From Simmondsia chinensis (Eukaryota; Streptophyta; Magnoliopsida; Caryophyllales; Simmondsiaceae), in the NCBI GenBank assembly GCA_018398585.1, contig JAGTTD010000013.1, positions 33,187,131 to 33,251,130 on the forward strand: a stretch of DNA of 64,000 nucleotides, in the 5' to 3' direction. The notes beneath the pieces were generated by a model. The model was not told where the DNA came from, ran no database searches, and saw nothing but the letters and a program-made list of their open reading frames with translations. Each line of letters opens with the position of its first letter. Within the stretch, counting starts at the first letter, position 1. Both the position numbers and the translations under genes were made by a program. Shown piece by piece: positions 12,029 to 22,286 of the stretch.

Positions 12029-14799
12029 AGGATCAATATCCTTTGCCTACAGGAGACTAAATGGGAGGGCTAGAAGGCAAGGGAGATGCTAGGACATAAA
12101 CTGTGGTACTCAAGGAAAACCAGAGGGAGGAATGGTTTAGGAATTCTAGTCGACAACAGCCTTAAGGATAAAGTAGTCGAAGTGTCAAGAACTGGGGATA
12201 GGATCATAGGCATCAAGATGATCATAGATGGGGAGATAATGAACGTGATCAGTGCCTATGCACCACAGACTGGACTACCAGAGAACGAGAAGGCAGCATT
12301 TTGGGAGGACCTAGACAGAACGATGCAAATCATACCACAAGAGGAACAAGTGGTGATTGGTGGGGACTTCAATGGGCATGTTGGCAAGAAAGAGGATGGA
12401 TACGCGACTCACCATGGGGGTTTCGGATTTGGAACTAGGAATGCAGAGGGGAAATCCCTTCTGGACTTCGCGGTCATCTATGAGTTAACAATTGCCAACA
12501 CCTTTTTTAAAAAGCGCGACGAGCATCTCATCACGTATCAAAGCGGAGAGGCGAAGACCCAGATCGACTACATACTACTAAGGAAGAGGGCACAAAGACA
12601 ATGCAGGGACTGCAAGGCCATTCGAGTAGAGGATTTATCCGAACAACATCGGGCGGTGTGCGTGGACGTAAAGGTCAAGAAGTGGGTCAGAAGAAGCAGG
12701 AACCCCGTGCAGAGACCCGTTGGAGAGACCTGAAAGGGGAAAAACTTAGAGCCTCTAAGGAAAGAGCGGAGGTAGAGCTCGAATGGAGAGAGGAGGGAGA
12801 TATTAACCGAAAGTGGAATGAGTTGGCCCAGCAAATCAGGAGTTTGGCACGTGAAGTTTTGGGAGAATCAAAAGGTGGGACAATCACCTACAGAGAGTCA
12901 TGGTGGTGGGGAGAAGAAGTCCAACAGAAGATTAAAGCGAAACGAGACCGGTTCAAGGAGTGGGAGCGTAGTAGAGAAGAGGAAAAGAGACAGGAATATC
13001 AGTAAGCCAAGAATGAAGCAAAGAAAGCAGTTAGTGAGGCAAAATCAAGAGCATATGAAGAGTTTTACAAGAGGCTAGACGCTAAGTACGGAGCCAGGGA
13101 TATATACAAGATAGCCAGAGCAAGGGAGAAGAAGACAAGGGACCTGGGGCAAGTAAAATGCATTAAAGGAAAGGATGGACAGGTGCTAGTGGAAGGGCAT
13201 CAAATTAGAACTAGGTGGAAAACCTACTTCCACGATCTGTTCAACAACCGAGGAAGTGCAGAGATAGACTTAGGGGAGCTCCAGACCATGGAAGAAGATC
13301 AGAACGAGTGCTATTGTGAGCAAATCACCCCAGAGGAGATTAAGGAAGCCCTAAAACATATAGGTAGGGGAAGAGCAGTTGGCCCAGATGGGATACCTAT
13401 TAAGGCATGGAAATGCCTTGGACAGAGGGGTTACAGCTGGCTGGCACAACTGTTTAACCAAATCTTGATGGGGAACAAGATGCCGGAAGAATGGCGGAAG
13501 AGCACACTAGTCCCAATCTACAAGAACAAGGGTGATATCCAAAGCTGCACCAATTATCGGGGGATCAAATTGATGAGTCACACCATCAAACTGTGGGAGA
13601 GAGTCATAGAAAAGAGAATACAATAACAGACGGAAGTGACCGAAAACCAGTTTGGGTTTATACCTGGGAGATCAACAATAGAAGCCATTCATCTTTTACG
13701 GCGGACGATAGAACAATACAGGGAGAGACAAAAGAACCTCTACATGGTCTTCATCGATTTGGAGAAGGCATATGATAGAGTGCCAAGAGAGGTACTGTGG
13801 AGGGTGTTGGGAAGGAGAGGCATCCCGATGCCTTACATTCGGGTCATTAGGGACATGTATGAGGAGGCACATACTAATGTGCGAACAGGGGAAGGGGAGA
13901 CAGACACTTTCCCTATCACCGTAGGGGTTCACCAGGGTTCTGCCTTGAGTCACTTCCTGTTCATTCTAGTGATGGATGAGCTCACTAAACATATCCAAGG
14001 AGAGGTACCTTGGTGCATGCTCTTTGTAGATGACATAGTTCTGGTAGGAGAGTCCGATACGGACATAAACGAGAAGCTGGAGCTGTGGAGAGGTGCATTA
14101 GAATCAAGGGGTCTAAGGATTAGCAAATCTAAGACTGAGTATGTGGAATTCAAATTTGATCGCTCCACCACGGACAGCACCGAGGAGGTTAAGATTGGAG
14201 CACAAGCCATATCAAGCAAGGAGAACTTCAAATATCTGGGATCCATGATACAACAGAATGGTGAAGTCGATGAGGATGTCAGCAAAAGGATTAAAGTAGG
14301 CTGACAGAAGTGGTGGATGGCATCCGGGGTGCTGTGTGATAGAAAGTTCCCTCTAAAGTTAAAGGGAAAGTACTATAAGACGGTAGTAAGATCGGCTATG
14401 CTATATGGGGCAGAGTATCGACCAATGAAACAAAATCAAACACAGCGGATGAAGGTGGCAGAGACGAGGATGTTACGCTGGATGTGTGGCCACACAAGAA
14501 AGGATAGGATTAGGAATGATGTGATTCGAGGCAAGCTCGGTGTAGCCTCGATAGAGGACAAATTGAGGGAGTAACGCCTAAGATGGTTTGGACATGTCAG
14601 CAGAAGACCGACTTCAGCCCCAGTCAGGCGGTGTGAACAGCTCAACACAACGATAAGCAGAAGAGGGAGGGGCAGACCAAAGAAGAGCTGGCTGGAGACA
14701 ATTCGTCAAGACCTAACCCCCCTAAACCTAAGAGAGGAGATGGCCTCAGATAGGACACATTGGAAGGCTAGTATTAGAGTAGCGGAGATAGCAGAGTAG
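12029..14799 (+). pseudogene. RTE endonuclease-reverse transcriptase (inactivated)
   Basis: The protein would nick chromosomal DNA and copy RNA from the nick. The endonuclease comes first (12,029-12,730): CLQETKW, GGDFNGHVG, QIDYILLR and LSEQHRAV are visible. The reverse transcriptase follows: GPDGIPIKAW, LVPIYKNKGD, NYRGIKL, QFGFIPGRSTIEA, FIDLEKAYDRVPRE, GVHQGSALS and the catalytic FVDD (near 14,026). The C-terminus has ETRMLRWMCGHTR and [15 protein letters not shown], ending at the stop 14,797-14,799. Damage: an early TAG at 12,071, a frameshift around 12,710-12,720, then in-frame stops near 13,003, 13,624, 14,302 and 14,572. At least two fit C-to-T decay (CAA to TAA, TGG to TGA). An endonuclease N-terminus is missing. 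Confidence 0.93.
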
Positions 14800-14879
14800 A
14801 GTAGGGCGGGGAGTGGTAGGTGGTCTAAGCTCCGTAGGCGAGCATAACCTGTAGTGTAACACTCTTAGGCTAGTTTAGA

Positions 14880-14972
14880 CATCGATCTTCTTCCTCTTCT
14901 TCTTCTCCTCCTTCTTCTTCTTCCTCTTCTTCTCCTTCCCTTCCTACCTTTTTTTTTTCCTTTCCTTATGCA
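14880..14972 (+). repeat. CT-rich tract in RTE 3' untranslated region
   Basis: Nearly pure pyrimidine run of ctt/cct units, followed by a short T-run. A comparable pyrimidine stretch lies at 9,350-9,442 in the truncated RTE copy, so it belongs to the element. Confidence 0.7.
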
Positions 14973-15014
14973 CGATTGATGAATTGATGGTTTATTTGCA
15001 GGAACTCAACCACT

Positions 15015-15144
15015 CCAGGTTGGGGGTCCCCGGAAACAGTCTCCTTTCCTGCCGGAAGAGTTAAGGCTGCGTACATCATCCCCCCAGACCCCGCGTTATG
15101 CGGGAGCCGCAAGGCATTGGGACTATTGTTGTTGTTGTTGTTGT
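15015..15144 (+). repeat. RTE 3' tail shared with SINEs
   Basis: Starts CCAGGTTGGGGGTCCCCGG, then GGAAACAGTCTCC, AAGGCTGCGTACATC, a short C-run, AGACCCCGC and GGGAGCC, ending in (TTG)n. The same order of blocks is found on the 5S-headed SINEs (17,866-17,995; 21,255-21,400; 36,615-36,728) and on tail-only insertions. It is presumably the recognition sequence for the RTE reverse transcriptase. Confidence 0.85.
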
Positions 15145-15906
15145 TTGCATACCGAAGAAAATAGAGAAACTCTAAAAATAAAATGAAGTAAATCAATGTT
15201 TAAAAACTTATAAAAATAAATAATATGTTTCAATAATCCAAATGGGGCCGTTGACTTTGATTTTAAAATTAAATAAAAATTAAAATCAACTACAATATAA
15301 TTTGTCAATTCAAAAATTATACTATTAAAATTAAATCTAAAATGGAAACTCATAATTTGGAAACTTATTTATGTAAAATATTAAAATAACTATTTATTTG
15401 GAAAAAAAAAAAAGAAAAACAACTAAATAAGGACAAACTTGGTAAAAAAATTTAGAAAAATAATTAAGAAAATAGAAAGGAGAAAAATAAAAAATAAAAA
15501 ACCAAAAACCAATATATCTTCCAAAAGTTTAAAGAGAATTTTTCTTTGAAAATTTTCCTGACATAATTTTGAAAATTTGTCATATCATGTGATACACTAA
15601 AATTTAGTAATTATTTTCTAAATTTTTCTATATTTTATTTTATATATTATTGCTGAATCTCTCCTTCTTTAATATTTCTAAAACTTTAAATATTACAATT
15701 CTAAAACACCACATGAAAGTTAGTGAAAAATTAAAAAGTATAAAAGTGATTCATGATATTTAATCATTTAAATGAAATACAATACCAATACAAAAAATAA
15801 AAAATGGAACTAAATTTTTAATAAAATACAAGATAATTCGGAAAAATTTTAACAAAGTTCTAATATGATAATATATAAATTTGTAAATTTTAAATACAAA
15901 CACCTT

Positions 15907-15932
15907 CCGTGTATCGCACGGGGCAACACTAG
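15907..15932 (+). other. Helitron-like 3' terminus
   Basis: A GC-rich hairpin, CCGTG-tatcg-CACGG (15,907-15,921), is followed 7 nt later by CTAG (15,929-15,932) and then T. This is the classic form of a Helitron 3' end (short hairpin, then CTRR with a T as next base). The 5' TC end was not located, so the extent of the element is unknown. Confidence 0.5.
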
Positions 15933-15934
15933 TA

Positions 15935-16160
15935 TATTTAAATTATTTGATGTATTCAAATTTGAAAATTATTTGTTTCTTAAAATATATTTACATCCTT
16001 AACATGAAAGATCTATACAAAAATTATCTTATAATAGTTGCTTTTGAATTAATTAAAATTTGCTTTTATATAAATGTTATAGTTTGAAAATTACACTATA
16101 AATATATACTATGTTTCTTTCCCGTGCAATGCACGGGTAGTATTTGCTTTGTATTACATT
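15935..16160. repeat. AT-rich dispersed repeat, copy 2 of 3
   Basis: Parallels 8,515-8,760 and 16,237-16,450 (aattatttgatgtattcaaat, gaaagatctatacaaaaatt). It contains a perfect GC-rich hairpin, CCCGTGC-aat-GCACGGG, at 16,121-16,137. The hairpin resembles a Helitron 3' stem, but no CTRR follows at the expected distance. Confidence 0.5.
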
Positions 16161-16236
16161 TTGTAGTTGTGAATTTTGATATGTCATAATTAATAAAATA
16201 CATAAATTTTGGAAGTTTAAATTTAAAATATTTTTA

Positions 16237-16450
16237 GGCCGCATATTTGAATTATTTGAGATATTTAAAATTGAAAAATTATTTGTTCCATAAAATGTAT
16301 TTACATCCTTAACATGGAAGATCTATACAAAAAAATTATCTTACAATATTGCACTATAAATATCTATATAAAAGTACTGCATTATATTGAAGGTGAATTT
16401 CGTATTAACTGAACTAAGTTATTTTTAAATTCCACAAATGATGCTCAATA
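16237..16450. repeat. AT-rich dispersed repeat, copy 3 of 3
   Basis: Parallels the two copies above (gaattatttgagatatttaaa, gaagatctatacaaaa, ttacaatattgcactataaat). Confidence 0.5.
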
Positions 16451-17697
16451 TATGTAAATCGCACTATAGTAAATTATAAAAAGAACAATATTTCAATACA
16501 ATAAAAGGACAGCTTTTCACTGAATATGGAAGAAAAGAAAGTACATATAAATTACATAATATATCATAATTAGTAAATTATATAAATTATGTGAGTTTAA
16601 TTTTTTAGGTGTTTGTCCCCTTATTTAAAAAATCAAAAGGCCATACTACAATCAAATCAATATAAAAAAAAACACACACTCCAATCACTACAAATCAAAA
16701 AGGCCATGCTACTATGAAAAGGCCGTATTTTAGTCATTACAAATGAATTATTGAAAACAATAAATTATTTCACTAATCCTTCTAAGCCTTCATTTGCATT
16801 ACCCACAAATAAAACCACTCAAAAACACCACCTTTACTCACCAACTCATGAACAGCACGACCAAAAAGGCATGAGGAGTATGCAGTTGGGGCCAAAAGCA
16901 ACACCAAATTAACCATCAATAACATTTTCCTCAAAGTAAGATTGTACCAATTGAGATGCATCGTTCTCCAATTTTGGGAAATAGTATTTTTCACCATTAG
17001 ATGAATCAATTTCTTAGGGGAAAGGTAAAAAACTGTATTTGCCGAGAGAGGAGGTGAGGCGGATGTATTATGTAAGCAGTTCATTGCCCTTAATTGTAAT
17101 GGGCCCGGCTGCCTAATAACTAGGGCTTCTCAATTTTTAGATAATATTTTATTCCTTTAAATATCACATAATTTATTTGTCATAGTGGTCTCACATGCTA
17201 GCCACTTTATGCTTGGATGTCCTGTGTTTAAATCCCGTTCACTGCAATTTTTCCATTATTTTGGGTATCCATTTTTTAACTTTTTGTCGAGCTCCATCAC
17301 TAATAGTATTTTTACATGCTTAAATATCATTAATTTTTATCTATTTTTAGGAAAACAGTATTTTTCCAATATGTGTATAACTTCACAACACATAAAAAAA
17401 TGTAATTTCCAACAAAAAAGAGAAACGACAGTGTAGTAACTATATTTTTTTATACATGTATTGCCATTTTCGTATCCCATTAAAATTAACAAAACAGTAT
17501 GAAAAGCCTCTGACACAATTATTTATGTCTTATCTAAGTCATGTGGCAATGAGAGGTAGCCATGACAATAAGTTAATTTCGCATCAGGTTTCTTATCTTT
17601 TGTAAGAAGAGTTATATACTTACTATAGTACGAATTTTGTATAACTTACATAGCATTTGTTTTGGTTAATGCATATTTACATAACTAAATGAAAAAT

Positions 17698-17724
17698 GTG
17701 CACCGCCGCACGGGAAAAAACTAG
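17698..17724 (+). other. second Helitron-like 3' terminus
   Basis: GTGC-accgcc-GCAC hairpin (17,698-17,711), then gggaaaaaa and CTAG (17,721-17,724) before T. It has the same architecture as the terminus at 15,907. The opposite end was not found. Confidence 0.42.
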
Positions 17725-17865
17725 TTCATCATTAGATAAATGAAAAATTACCCAACGAATTCAATGCACACAAGTAATTGATATTCCTTTTTGACTACTC
17801 TCAAGATAATAATATATTTAATCATTTTGTTTAATATATAAACATCCATCCCAAAAAAAAGGATA

Positions 17866-18104
17866 AAAGGAACATACCCAGTGCCTCAAGTGCTCCCGCC
17901 TACGCAGGGTCGGGGGGGAGGGGGCGGATGTACGCAGCCTTCCCCATTCAGAGTGTTAACCTGAAGAGAGGCTGTTTCCCAGTACCCCCAACTTGAGAGT
18001 GAGAACTTCTTAGGAGGTCACCCATCCTGGTACTATTCTCGTCCAAGCACGCTTAACTTCGGAGTTCTCATGAGATACGGTGATGGCGTGTTGGTGCCCT
18101 CTTT
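17866..18104 (-). mobile_element. 5S-rRNA-derived SINE, copy B
   Basis: 239 bp on the minus strand, flanked by an 18-bp target-site duplication with two mismatches (17,848-17,865 and 18,105-18,122). The 5' part (17,996-18,104) is a 5S rRNA sequence: GAACTCCGAAGTTAAGCGTG, then CTTGGACGAGAATAGTACC and AGGATGGGTGACCTCC, which covers the internal RNA polymerase III control region. The 3' part (17,866-17,995) is the RTE LINE tail. It ends GGTATGTTCCTT instead of a TTG repeat. It contains a G-rich run on the plus strand (17,911-17,926). Confidence 0.9.
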
Positions 18105-18122
18105 ATCCCAAAGAAAAGGGTA

Positions 18123-18654
18123 GTCTTGTATAATTAATACAAATATATAATTGGAATAATAAATTGTAATTTTAATTTTAATTATGAATGAACTTAAAAT
18201 TCTATTATTTGACCAATTAGGAAAATTGTAGGTTGGAATTGTAATGACATAATTAATAGTTTTGAGTTTTAAATCAATCGAGTTAGGTAATTTCATATTT
18301 TGGGTCAGCTGTGGTTGGATTTTTATTGGATTGAATTATTTTGAATTTGAGTCATTTTAACTTTCGGGTGGCTCGGTTTCTAATTGGGTTGAATCATTTC
18401 ATTCTCAAAGTTGTATCAAATTTCAGGTATACTCTATTATTCGAGTTAGCACAAGTCCAATTTGAATTGGGTAGGGTGATGTTAGCTAATAGAAAAGAAT
18501 CATGCCAGCTAATGCAAGATTTTGCATGTCAAAGCTTTTTAATAACCAGCATAAAATCAGCACCATATCTTCTCATATTTGATGTTACTGTTGCATTTAA
18601 TTTGGCTGCGATGTTATCTTGTTTTGATCTTATTTTATCTTTTTTTTAGGCTTG

Positions 18655-18685
<31 letters not shown>

Positions 18686-19632
18686 CGTTATACTCTGATG
18701 TAAATTTATTGTGAACAAAAATATATATTTTTCCTTGAGTTCAAATTGTTTCCGGTGATTTATGACTCAAGTCATCTTAGTTTCTAATACACGTTCAAAT
18801 AAGTAGATAAGTTTAAAGTATTAAGGTAACCTAATAAGAAGTAAAACGGACTATAAGCACAAAATGATGAATATTATATTATAAAGTAAGCAATAAAGTA
18901 AGCAATCAAAATTAATGTCGATTTTTTATTGTTGACGGTCTTGGTTTTACGTGTTTGTTCATTATAGAGTGGAATTGGTACAATCTTTTTGTTAATTATA
19001 GAGTGGACTTTGTACTGCAATCACTGTACATGAAGGGAGAAGTACCAGAATCCCCACTATAAGTATTCTATTCCTCATTCGGTTCTCTTGTCACTTTCAC
19101 CTTCACCTTCATCCTCCCATCATATTTTATTTTATATATTTTAAATTTCAAAAGAGGATAATTTTGACTTTTTGTAAAAACTACATTAGCTGAATCCAAC
19201 TAGTTCATACGATACCAACTAAATCTCAATTGATAGTGTTAGGGAAACCGCCAAAAGGGGTTAAAAAGAGGCAGCATATTACAGTAAGTAAACTATACCG
19301 CCAACTAAGCAAACTGCACCTAGACAAAACTCGGCGGTCATCTCTTGAAAAGATCCTCCTCCCATATACTGCCAAGCCCTTTTTAAAGGAACCCCTAGGA
19401 CATCTATTTTTATCCGGCCAACCTATATACAGCACCGCCTCCTCCTTTGCAAAATACTATCAGAATGGTACCATTCCTTTTTCCATCAATTACACCCAAG
19501 CGGTACCACCTCCTACGTAGCACCAACAGGCCTTCCACTCGCCATAAATACAAAGAGAATCCTAACATTAAAAAAAAAAAAAGGAACTTGAGCTTAGTTC
19601 TCCTTCCAAATACCCAACCAAAAAAGGAACTT
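18123..19632. other. no gene recognised
   Basis: AT-rich sequence with a 25-bp (TA)n microsatellite at 18,661-18,685. The frame at 19,230-19,520 (96 codons, starting MIVLGKPPKGVKKRQ) and its antisense partner have no recognisable domain. This part is less AT-rich than its surroundings and may be an LTR or transposon fragment. Confidence 0.4.
18661..18685. repeat. (TA)n microsatellite
   Basis: 25 bp of uninterrupted alternating TA. Confidence 0.95.
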
Positions 19633-19925
19633 GTTAAGTTAAATGAATTGTTTGCGTTAAGTCAGATGAATTGTTTTTACCCAGCTTTTACTGGCTGGGG
19701 GTCTTTTTTTGTTAAGTTATATGAATTGTTTGCGTTACGTCAGATGAATTGTTTTTACCCAGCCTTTACCGGCTGGGAGCTTTTTCGTTAAGATAAATAA
19801 ATTGTTTGCGTTAGGTTAGATGATTTATTTTAGCCCAGCCTTTACCGGCTGGGGGCTTTGTGTGAAGTCACGTGATATGGGGTTATGTGGTTTAAACCAG
19901 CCTTTACCAACAGGGAGGCTGACGG
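19633..19925 (+). repeat. about 76-bp tandem repeat with hairpin in each unit
   Basis: Units begin at 19,633, 19,711 and 19,787 (78 and 76 bp apart); a fourth, degenerate unit runs from about 19,861. Each starts gttaagtt/gttaagat, continues atgaattgtttgcgtta and ends in ccagcctttaccggctggg, an inverted repeat with 7-bp arms (CCCAGCC, GGCTGGG) and a 6-nt loop. Units 2 and 3 keep the perfect hairpin, unit 1 has compensable changes (ccagctttta ctggctggg), unit 4 has lost the right arm. The array ends at the truncated 5' LTR of copia element A. Confidence 0.85.
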
Positions 19926-19939
19926 TTGTGATATGCTCC

Positions 19940-20040
19940 AAAGTTCCGCTTCTCAAATTGATATAATTGTATATCAAATTTGAGTCCAGTTCCTCACAAA
20001 TTGATATCGGAGCATATCAAATTTGTCAAGATTCTTCACA
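19940..20040 (+). repeat. truncated 5' LTR of copia A
   Basis: Only the last 100 bp survive, matching the end of the 3' LTR (tctcaaattgatat, gagtccagttcctcacaaattgatatc, cttcaca). The hairpin minisatellite replaces the upstream part, including the promoter. Confidence 0.85.
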
Positions 20041-20042
20041 AC

Positions 20043-20056
20043 TTGGTATCAAAGCC
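20043..20056 (+). other. primer-binding site, initiator-Met tRNA type
   Basis: TTGGTATCAAAGCC right after the LTR, one change from the usual TTGGTATCAGAGC of plant copia elements. Confidence 0.8.
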
Positions 20057-20076
20057 CTAGTTATCCGATTGGTACT

Positions 20077-21616
20077 ATAACGCCTGCAGTTAAATCTGAA
20101 GTTGAGAAGTTTGGTGGTCAAGGGAGTTTCAGTTTATGGTAGGTTTGCGTTAAGGGCCTCTTGAAAAAAAGTGGCTTGAAGAAAGCTTTGGATGGAAAAG
20201 AGAAGAAAACATAAAGTTTATCAGAAGGACAATGGGAGGTGTTAGACGAAAAGGCTCTCACCGCTATTCAGATGTCTCTTACCAATGACGTTTTGACAGA
20301 AGTTTTGGAAGTGAAGACCACTAAGGAGTTGTGGGAGAAATTGCAGGATATATTATGTTTCAAGTCAGTCTCCAACAAACTTGCAGTTAAGTGTCAGTTG
20401 TTCACTTTTCGTATGTCGGAAGGTATGTCACTTAAGAATCATATTAATGAGTTTAATTCTATTATTCAACAATTAAAGGAGCTTGATGATCCTCCTAAGC
20501 ATGAAGATCAGGCTATGTTGTTGTTATGTTCACTATCTACCTCTTATAAAGGCTTTGTTGAAAGAATGATTTATGGTGGTAGAAAAACCATCTCTATTAA
20601 TAAGGTTAAGAGAAACTTACTGAGTAAAGAGAGAATTGATAAGGAATTGTCAGATTCTATAAATGACTCAGAAAGTGGTTTGTTTGTGAGAGAAAGAACT
20701 GAGACTAGAGGATCTGATTCTGGTGCAAACACATCTAGGTCTAAGTCTAGACATAAAGATTTATCCTGTAATTACTATTATAAGAAAAGGCACATTAAGA
20801 GAAATTGTTATAAGCTTAAAAAGAAATTAGAAGCTGAAAACATTATGGACTAGAAAAGACCCGCAGAAGCTAGTGTTGTTGAAGATGAGTTTGATGATGG
20901 TGTTCTGTTAGTGACTGAATCTCAGTCCATATCTAAAGATAATTGGATACCAAATTCAGGTTGTTCTTATCACGTTTGTCTCAATAGAGACTGGTTCGCC
21001 ACTTATGAGTCAATTCATGGTGGAACCGTTCTTATGGGTTATAATGCAGTATGCAAAGTTTTGGGTACAAGAACAATCCGAGTTAAGATGTTTGATGGCA
21101 CTGTTAGAACTTTGAGTGATGTTTATCATGTTCCAGATTTGAAAAATAATCTCATCTCTTGAGGCATTCTTGATTCTCATAGGTACAAATACACAGCTCA
21201 AGGATGGGTAAGAGTAGTACCATGATGGGTGACCTCCTGGGAAGTCCTCACCCTCAGGTTGGGGGCACTCGGAAACAGCCTCTCTTCAGGTTAACAACCT
21301 GAAGGGGGAAGGCTGCTTACATGAGCCCCCCCCCCCCCCCCCCCCCCCCCCCCAAGACCCTGCGTAGGCGGGAGCTCTTGAGGCACTGGGTATGTTCCTT
21401 TACAAATACACAGCTCAAGGTGGAGTTTTGAAGTTCAGTAAGGGTGCTCTGATTATTATGAAAAGCAGAAGGGTAGGAACTCTGTATGAACTTATTGGTT
21501 CCACAGTGACATGATCAGTGGCTGTTTCTACATCATCTATTTCAGAGTCATATTAACATTGCGTTTATGGGAAGCGGAAAAGAGTTAGGTTCAATCAGGT
21601 AGCGCATAAGACTAAG
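20077..21616 (+). pseudogene. copia A gag-protease remnant
   Basis: The frame opens with ATA where related elements have ATG (20,077). It continues SEVEKFGGQGSFSLW, then the copia gag (UBN2-type) up to the nucleocapsid, whose knuckle reads CNYYYKKRHIKRNC: the second cysteine is tyrosine. A stop at about 20,851 precedes the protease, where the D-S-G triad reads N-S-G (IPNSGCSYHVC). The protein continues VKMFDGTVRTLSDVYHVPDL and, after the SINE insertion, [17 protein letters not shown], ending RVRFNQVAHKTK at the element B insertion. The GAG-pre-integrase and integrase core that should follow are absent; the next sequence (24,643 onward) is the integrase C-terminal linker. Confidence 0.85.
21204..21400 (+). 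mobile_element. 5S-rRNA-derived SINE, copy C (5'-truncated)
   Basis: 197 bp inside the copia A coding region, flanked by a perfect 20-bp duplication (21,184-21,203 and 21,401-21,420). Removing the insert and one duplication restores the copia frame ..[11 protein letters not shown]. The 5S part is cut at about the A-box and starts GGGTAAGAGTAGTACC, then ATGGGTGACCTCCTGGGAAG (to 21,254). The RTE-type tail follows (21,255-21,400), with a 28-bp C homopolymer (21,326-21,353) and the GGTATGTTCCTT end seen in copy B. The perfect duplication makes it the youngest-looking of the three. Confidence 0.92.
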
Positions 21617-22215
21617 TGTAGGGAAAACTTGACAAATTTGATATGCACTGATATCAATTTGTGAGGAATTGGACTCAAATCTGATATACACTGATATCAA
21701 TTGAGAAGCGAAACTTAATACCCAATACTAGATCCGATTCAAATACTATAACACACAAGAGAAGTAAACAGGAAAGGTAAAAGAGAATAAACGAATGAGA
21801 CAATGATTTACATGGAAAATCCCTCTTCAATCGAGAAAGGGAAAAATCACGGGCGGAGATGGAGATTCTTTATTGAATGCAAACAATGGAAGAATTACAA
21901 AGACACTTCCTCTGAACAAGATCTATGAAAGAGTTATAATATCACTTCCTTTCAGCTCTCTCTTGATAATGACGGCTGGCTCTCTCTTAATTTGGATTGG
22001 ATACCTAAAACTGAAACCCACAGCATCTATTTATACTACGCGTACTAGGGCACGCGTATTTGGGCTCCCAATGGATCGGCCCTTCCCGATCGATTGACGG
22101 ACTCTCTGGATCTGTGTTCTCTCTGCGTATCCCGACCGATTGGCTTCTCACCCGATCGATTGGCTTGCTCACAGCCCTCTTCATAAATCCAAGGAATTTG
22201 AAATATGTCCTAACA
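21617..22215 (-). repeat. 3' LTR of copia B
   Basis: 599 bp. On the minus strand there is a TATA-like GTATAAATAGA near 22,024-22,034. Several copies of the palindromic GATCGATTGG/CGATCGATTG motif lie at about 22,085-22,165. Confidence 0.9.
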
Positions 22216-22286
22216 AATCTCCACCTTGGCTCAAATTTCAAATAAAAGAACTTCTCCACCTTCTTCACAAGACACCCCACACGGGG

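Larger units (their letters stand above)
12022..15144 (+). mobile_element. RTE-type LINE, nearly complete
   Basis: 3,123 bp flanked by a 16-bp target-site duplication with one mismatch (12,006-12,021 and 15,145-15,160). It carries an apurinic-type endonuclease, a reverse transcriptase, a 3' untranslated region with a CT-rich tract, a conserved tail of about 130 bp (15,015 onward) and a TTG-repeat end. The 5' end is truncated just before the first endonuclease motif. It is the only copy in the window with the catalytic region, and the likely type of source for the short tail-bearing insertions elsewhere here. Confidence 0.93.
15161..17847. other. AT-rich region with Helitron-like ends
   Basis: No gene seen; the 100-codon minus frame at 16,782-17,084 has no recognisable domain. 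The stretch 16,915-17,005 resembles 7,600-7,690 in the left AT-rich block, supporting a shared mobile origin for both regions. Near 17,160-17,245 there is a loose tRNA-like look (ggtctcacatgctagcc, then gtttaaatcccg), too decayed to call a SINE. Confidence 0.4.

Noticed and set aside
12022..15144. Host gene encoding an endonuclease/reverse transcriptase
   Set aside because: Target-site duplications, (TTG)n end and truncated copies show it is a LINE; stops and a frameshift rule out function.
19230..19520. 96-codon frame with an overlapping antisense frame as a gene
   Set aside because: No recognisable domain, no repeat copy to compare and equally open antisense; kept only as unassigned sequence.
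19633..19925. CRISPR-like array of hairpin repeats
   Set aside because: The repeats are directly adjoining 76-bp units with no distinct spacers, in a plant nuclear context.
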